Source: Nocardioides sp. | GTDB lineage: Bacteria > Actinomycetota > Actinomycetes > Propionibacteriales > Nocardioidaceae | DNA: 5,840 nt | Direction of reading: 5' to 3' | NCBI GenBank assembly: GCA_025965295.1 | Contig: JAOPXF010000297.1 | Span: 1-5,840, forward strand | Shown: positions 5,053 through 5,840 of the stretch, piece after piece | Position numbering within the stretch: the stretch's first letter is position 1 | How the letters are laid out: every line of letters starts with the position of its first letter | Notes under the pieces: model-generated | Database searches by the model: none | Seen by the model: only the letters and a program-made list of their open reading frames with translations | Told to the model about the DNA's origin: nothing | Made by a program: the position numbers and the translations under genes

Positions 5053-5840
5053 TCAGCCCTGGTCGTTCTCGAGCGCCTCGGCGACCCGGCGGTGCGCCAC
5101 CCAGATCTCCTCGGGCAGCCGGTCGAACTGCTTGAGATGCTCCTCGCGGAAGCCCATCTCCTGCTTCCAGCGGTCGACGTCGATCGTGAGCAGCTTCTCG
5201 AGGTCCTCGGGCCTGGTGCTCATCCCGGTGAGGACGAGCTCGTCCTCGGTGGGGATGATGCCGACCGGGGTCTCGCGGCCCTTGACCTCGCCGTTCTTGA
5301 GCTGCAGCAGCCACAGCAGCGGGCGGAGGTTGTCGCGGTAGCCGTGCCACAGGAAGTGGCCGTCCTCGGGGTCGCGCTGGAACCAGTTGACGTGCGCGAA
5401 GATCGGCTGCTCCTTCGCTGCGCCGACGATCTTCAGGTAGTGCGCGGCGTAGTCGCCCTCGCCGTAGGCCATGAACGGCCGGTTCGACATCGGGTCGTAG
5501 CGCAGCTGGCCCTCGACGCCCTCGGCCGCGGCCGTGGCCTCGGCGCCCAGGGTGAGGCCGTCGTAGACGCCCTCGGCGAGGTCGGTGATCGCGCGGATCA
5601 GCGGCTCCCGGTCACGGGTGCGGCCGCCGAAGATGATCGCGTCGATCGGCACCCCCTTCGCAGCGTTGTAGTCGGGCGCGATGTTCGGGACGTTGTCGAG
5701 CGTCGTGGTGAAGCGGCTGTTCGGGTGCGCCCAGGGCAGGTCGTCGCCCTCCTCGCGGTCGGCGATCGGAGCACCGCGCCAGTCGAGCCACCCGTCGGTG
5801 TCGGCCGGCGGCTCGGGAGTCTTGCCCTCCCACCAGACCT
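5053..5840 (-). CDS. pckG: Phosphoenolpyruvate carboxykinase (GTP), C-terminal part
   Basis: The 261 C-terminal codons of GTP-type PEPCK, which interconverts oxaloacetate + GTP with phosphoenolpyruvate + GDP + CO2 at the entry to gluconeogenesis; cytoplasmic. Family landmarks in order: VWWEGKTPEPP at the window edge, HPNSRFTT (about 5715-5735), GVPIDAIIFGGRT (about 5630-5660), LTLGAEATAAAEG, YDPMSNRPFMAYGEGDYAAHYLKI, PIFAHVNWFQRDPEDGHFLWHGYRDNLRPLLWLL and ETPVGIIPTEDEL. The family is about 600 residues long, so roughly 340 N-terminal residues, including the nucleotide P-loop and active-site cysteine, lie beyond the right edge. Compared with the better-known mycobacterial enzyme, as I recall it, the GYN-GDY segment reads AYGEGDY and the segment after FGGR is diverged. 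This looks like a distinct subgroup rather than a broken gene, since the frame is intact to its TGA. A terminator follows directly. Confidence 0.93.
   Translation of the reverse strand, partial: VWWEGKTPEPPADTDGWLDWRGAPIADREEGDDLPWAHPNSRFTTTLDNVPNIAPDYNAAKGVPIDAIIFGGRTRDREPLIRAITDLAEGVYDGLTLGAEATAAAEGVEGQLRYDPMSNRPFMAYGEGDYAAHYLKIVGAAKEQPIFAHVNWFQRDPEDGHFLWHGYRDNLRPLLWLLQLKNGEVKGRETPVGIIPTEDELVLTGMSTRPEDLEKLLTIDVDRWKQEMGFREEHLKQFDRLPEEIWVAHRRVAEALENDQG

Overview
This is high-GC DNA with strong third-position G/C bias, almost certainly from an actinobacterium. A member of the Nocardioidaceae (Nocardioides-like) is my best guess. The pointers are the small biotin/lipoyl carrier protein of the actinobacterial type, serine tRNAs with actinobacterial sequences, GTP-dependent PEP carboxykinase, and TANNNT-type -10 elements with leaderless-looking starts. 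The genus is inference. The window is chromosomal; I see no transposase, integrase or CRISPR.

Layout from left to right. (1) 1-1527, minus: the N-terminal part of a secreted protein with a signal peptide, a fibronectin type III domain and a long beta-propeller-like region. It is split by a one-base frameshift near 1196 and runs off the left edge. (2) 1546-1743: a duplicated palindromic repeat, then a tRNA-Ser (anticodon UGA) on the minus strand. (3) 1942-2172, plus: a 76-residue biotin/lipoyl-binding carrier protein, convergent with an unrecognised 135-residue cytoplasmic protein (2240-2647, minus). A nested palindromic terminator lies between them. (4) 2759-3220, plus: a small two-TM membrane protein with a PH-like cytoplasmic domain. 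(5) 3297-3430: tRNA-Ser (anticodon GCU) and a strong terminator. (6) 3583-3714, plus: a 43-codon gene for a Sec-exported peptide whose predicted mature form is only 14 residues with two cysteines. It is too short for usual gene finders. (7) 3898-4926, minus: a TrmB/PLD-like regulator with a C-terminal LuxR-like HTH, convergent with the peptide gene and separated from it by a 15-bp-stem hairpin. A 20-bp operator-like palindrome sits just upstream of it. (8) 5053-5840, minus: the C-terminal 261 codons of GTP-type phosphoenolpyruvate carboxykinase, with its own terminator.

The most interesting unit is (6) plus (7): a tiny exported, Cys-containing peptide next to a one-component regulator that has a large putative sensor domain and a likely autoregulatory operator. 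The arrangement looks like a peptide signalling or peptide-control cassette bounded by terminators on both sides. That reading is inference; the sequence shows the two genes, the signal peptide, the domains and the palindromes. The other genes are ordinary housekeeping or hypothetical genes, each transcribed alone or nearly alone.
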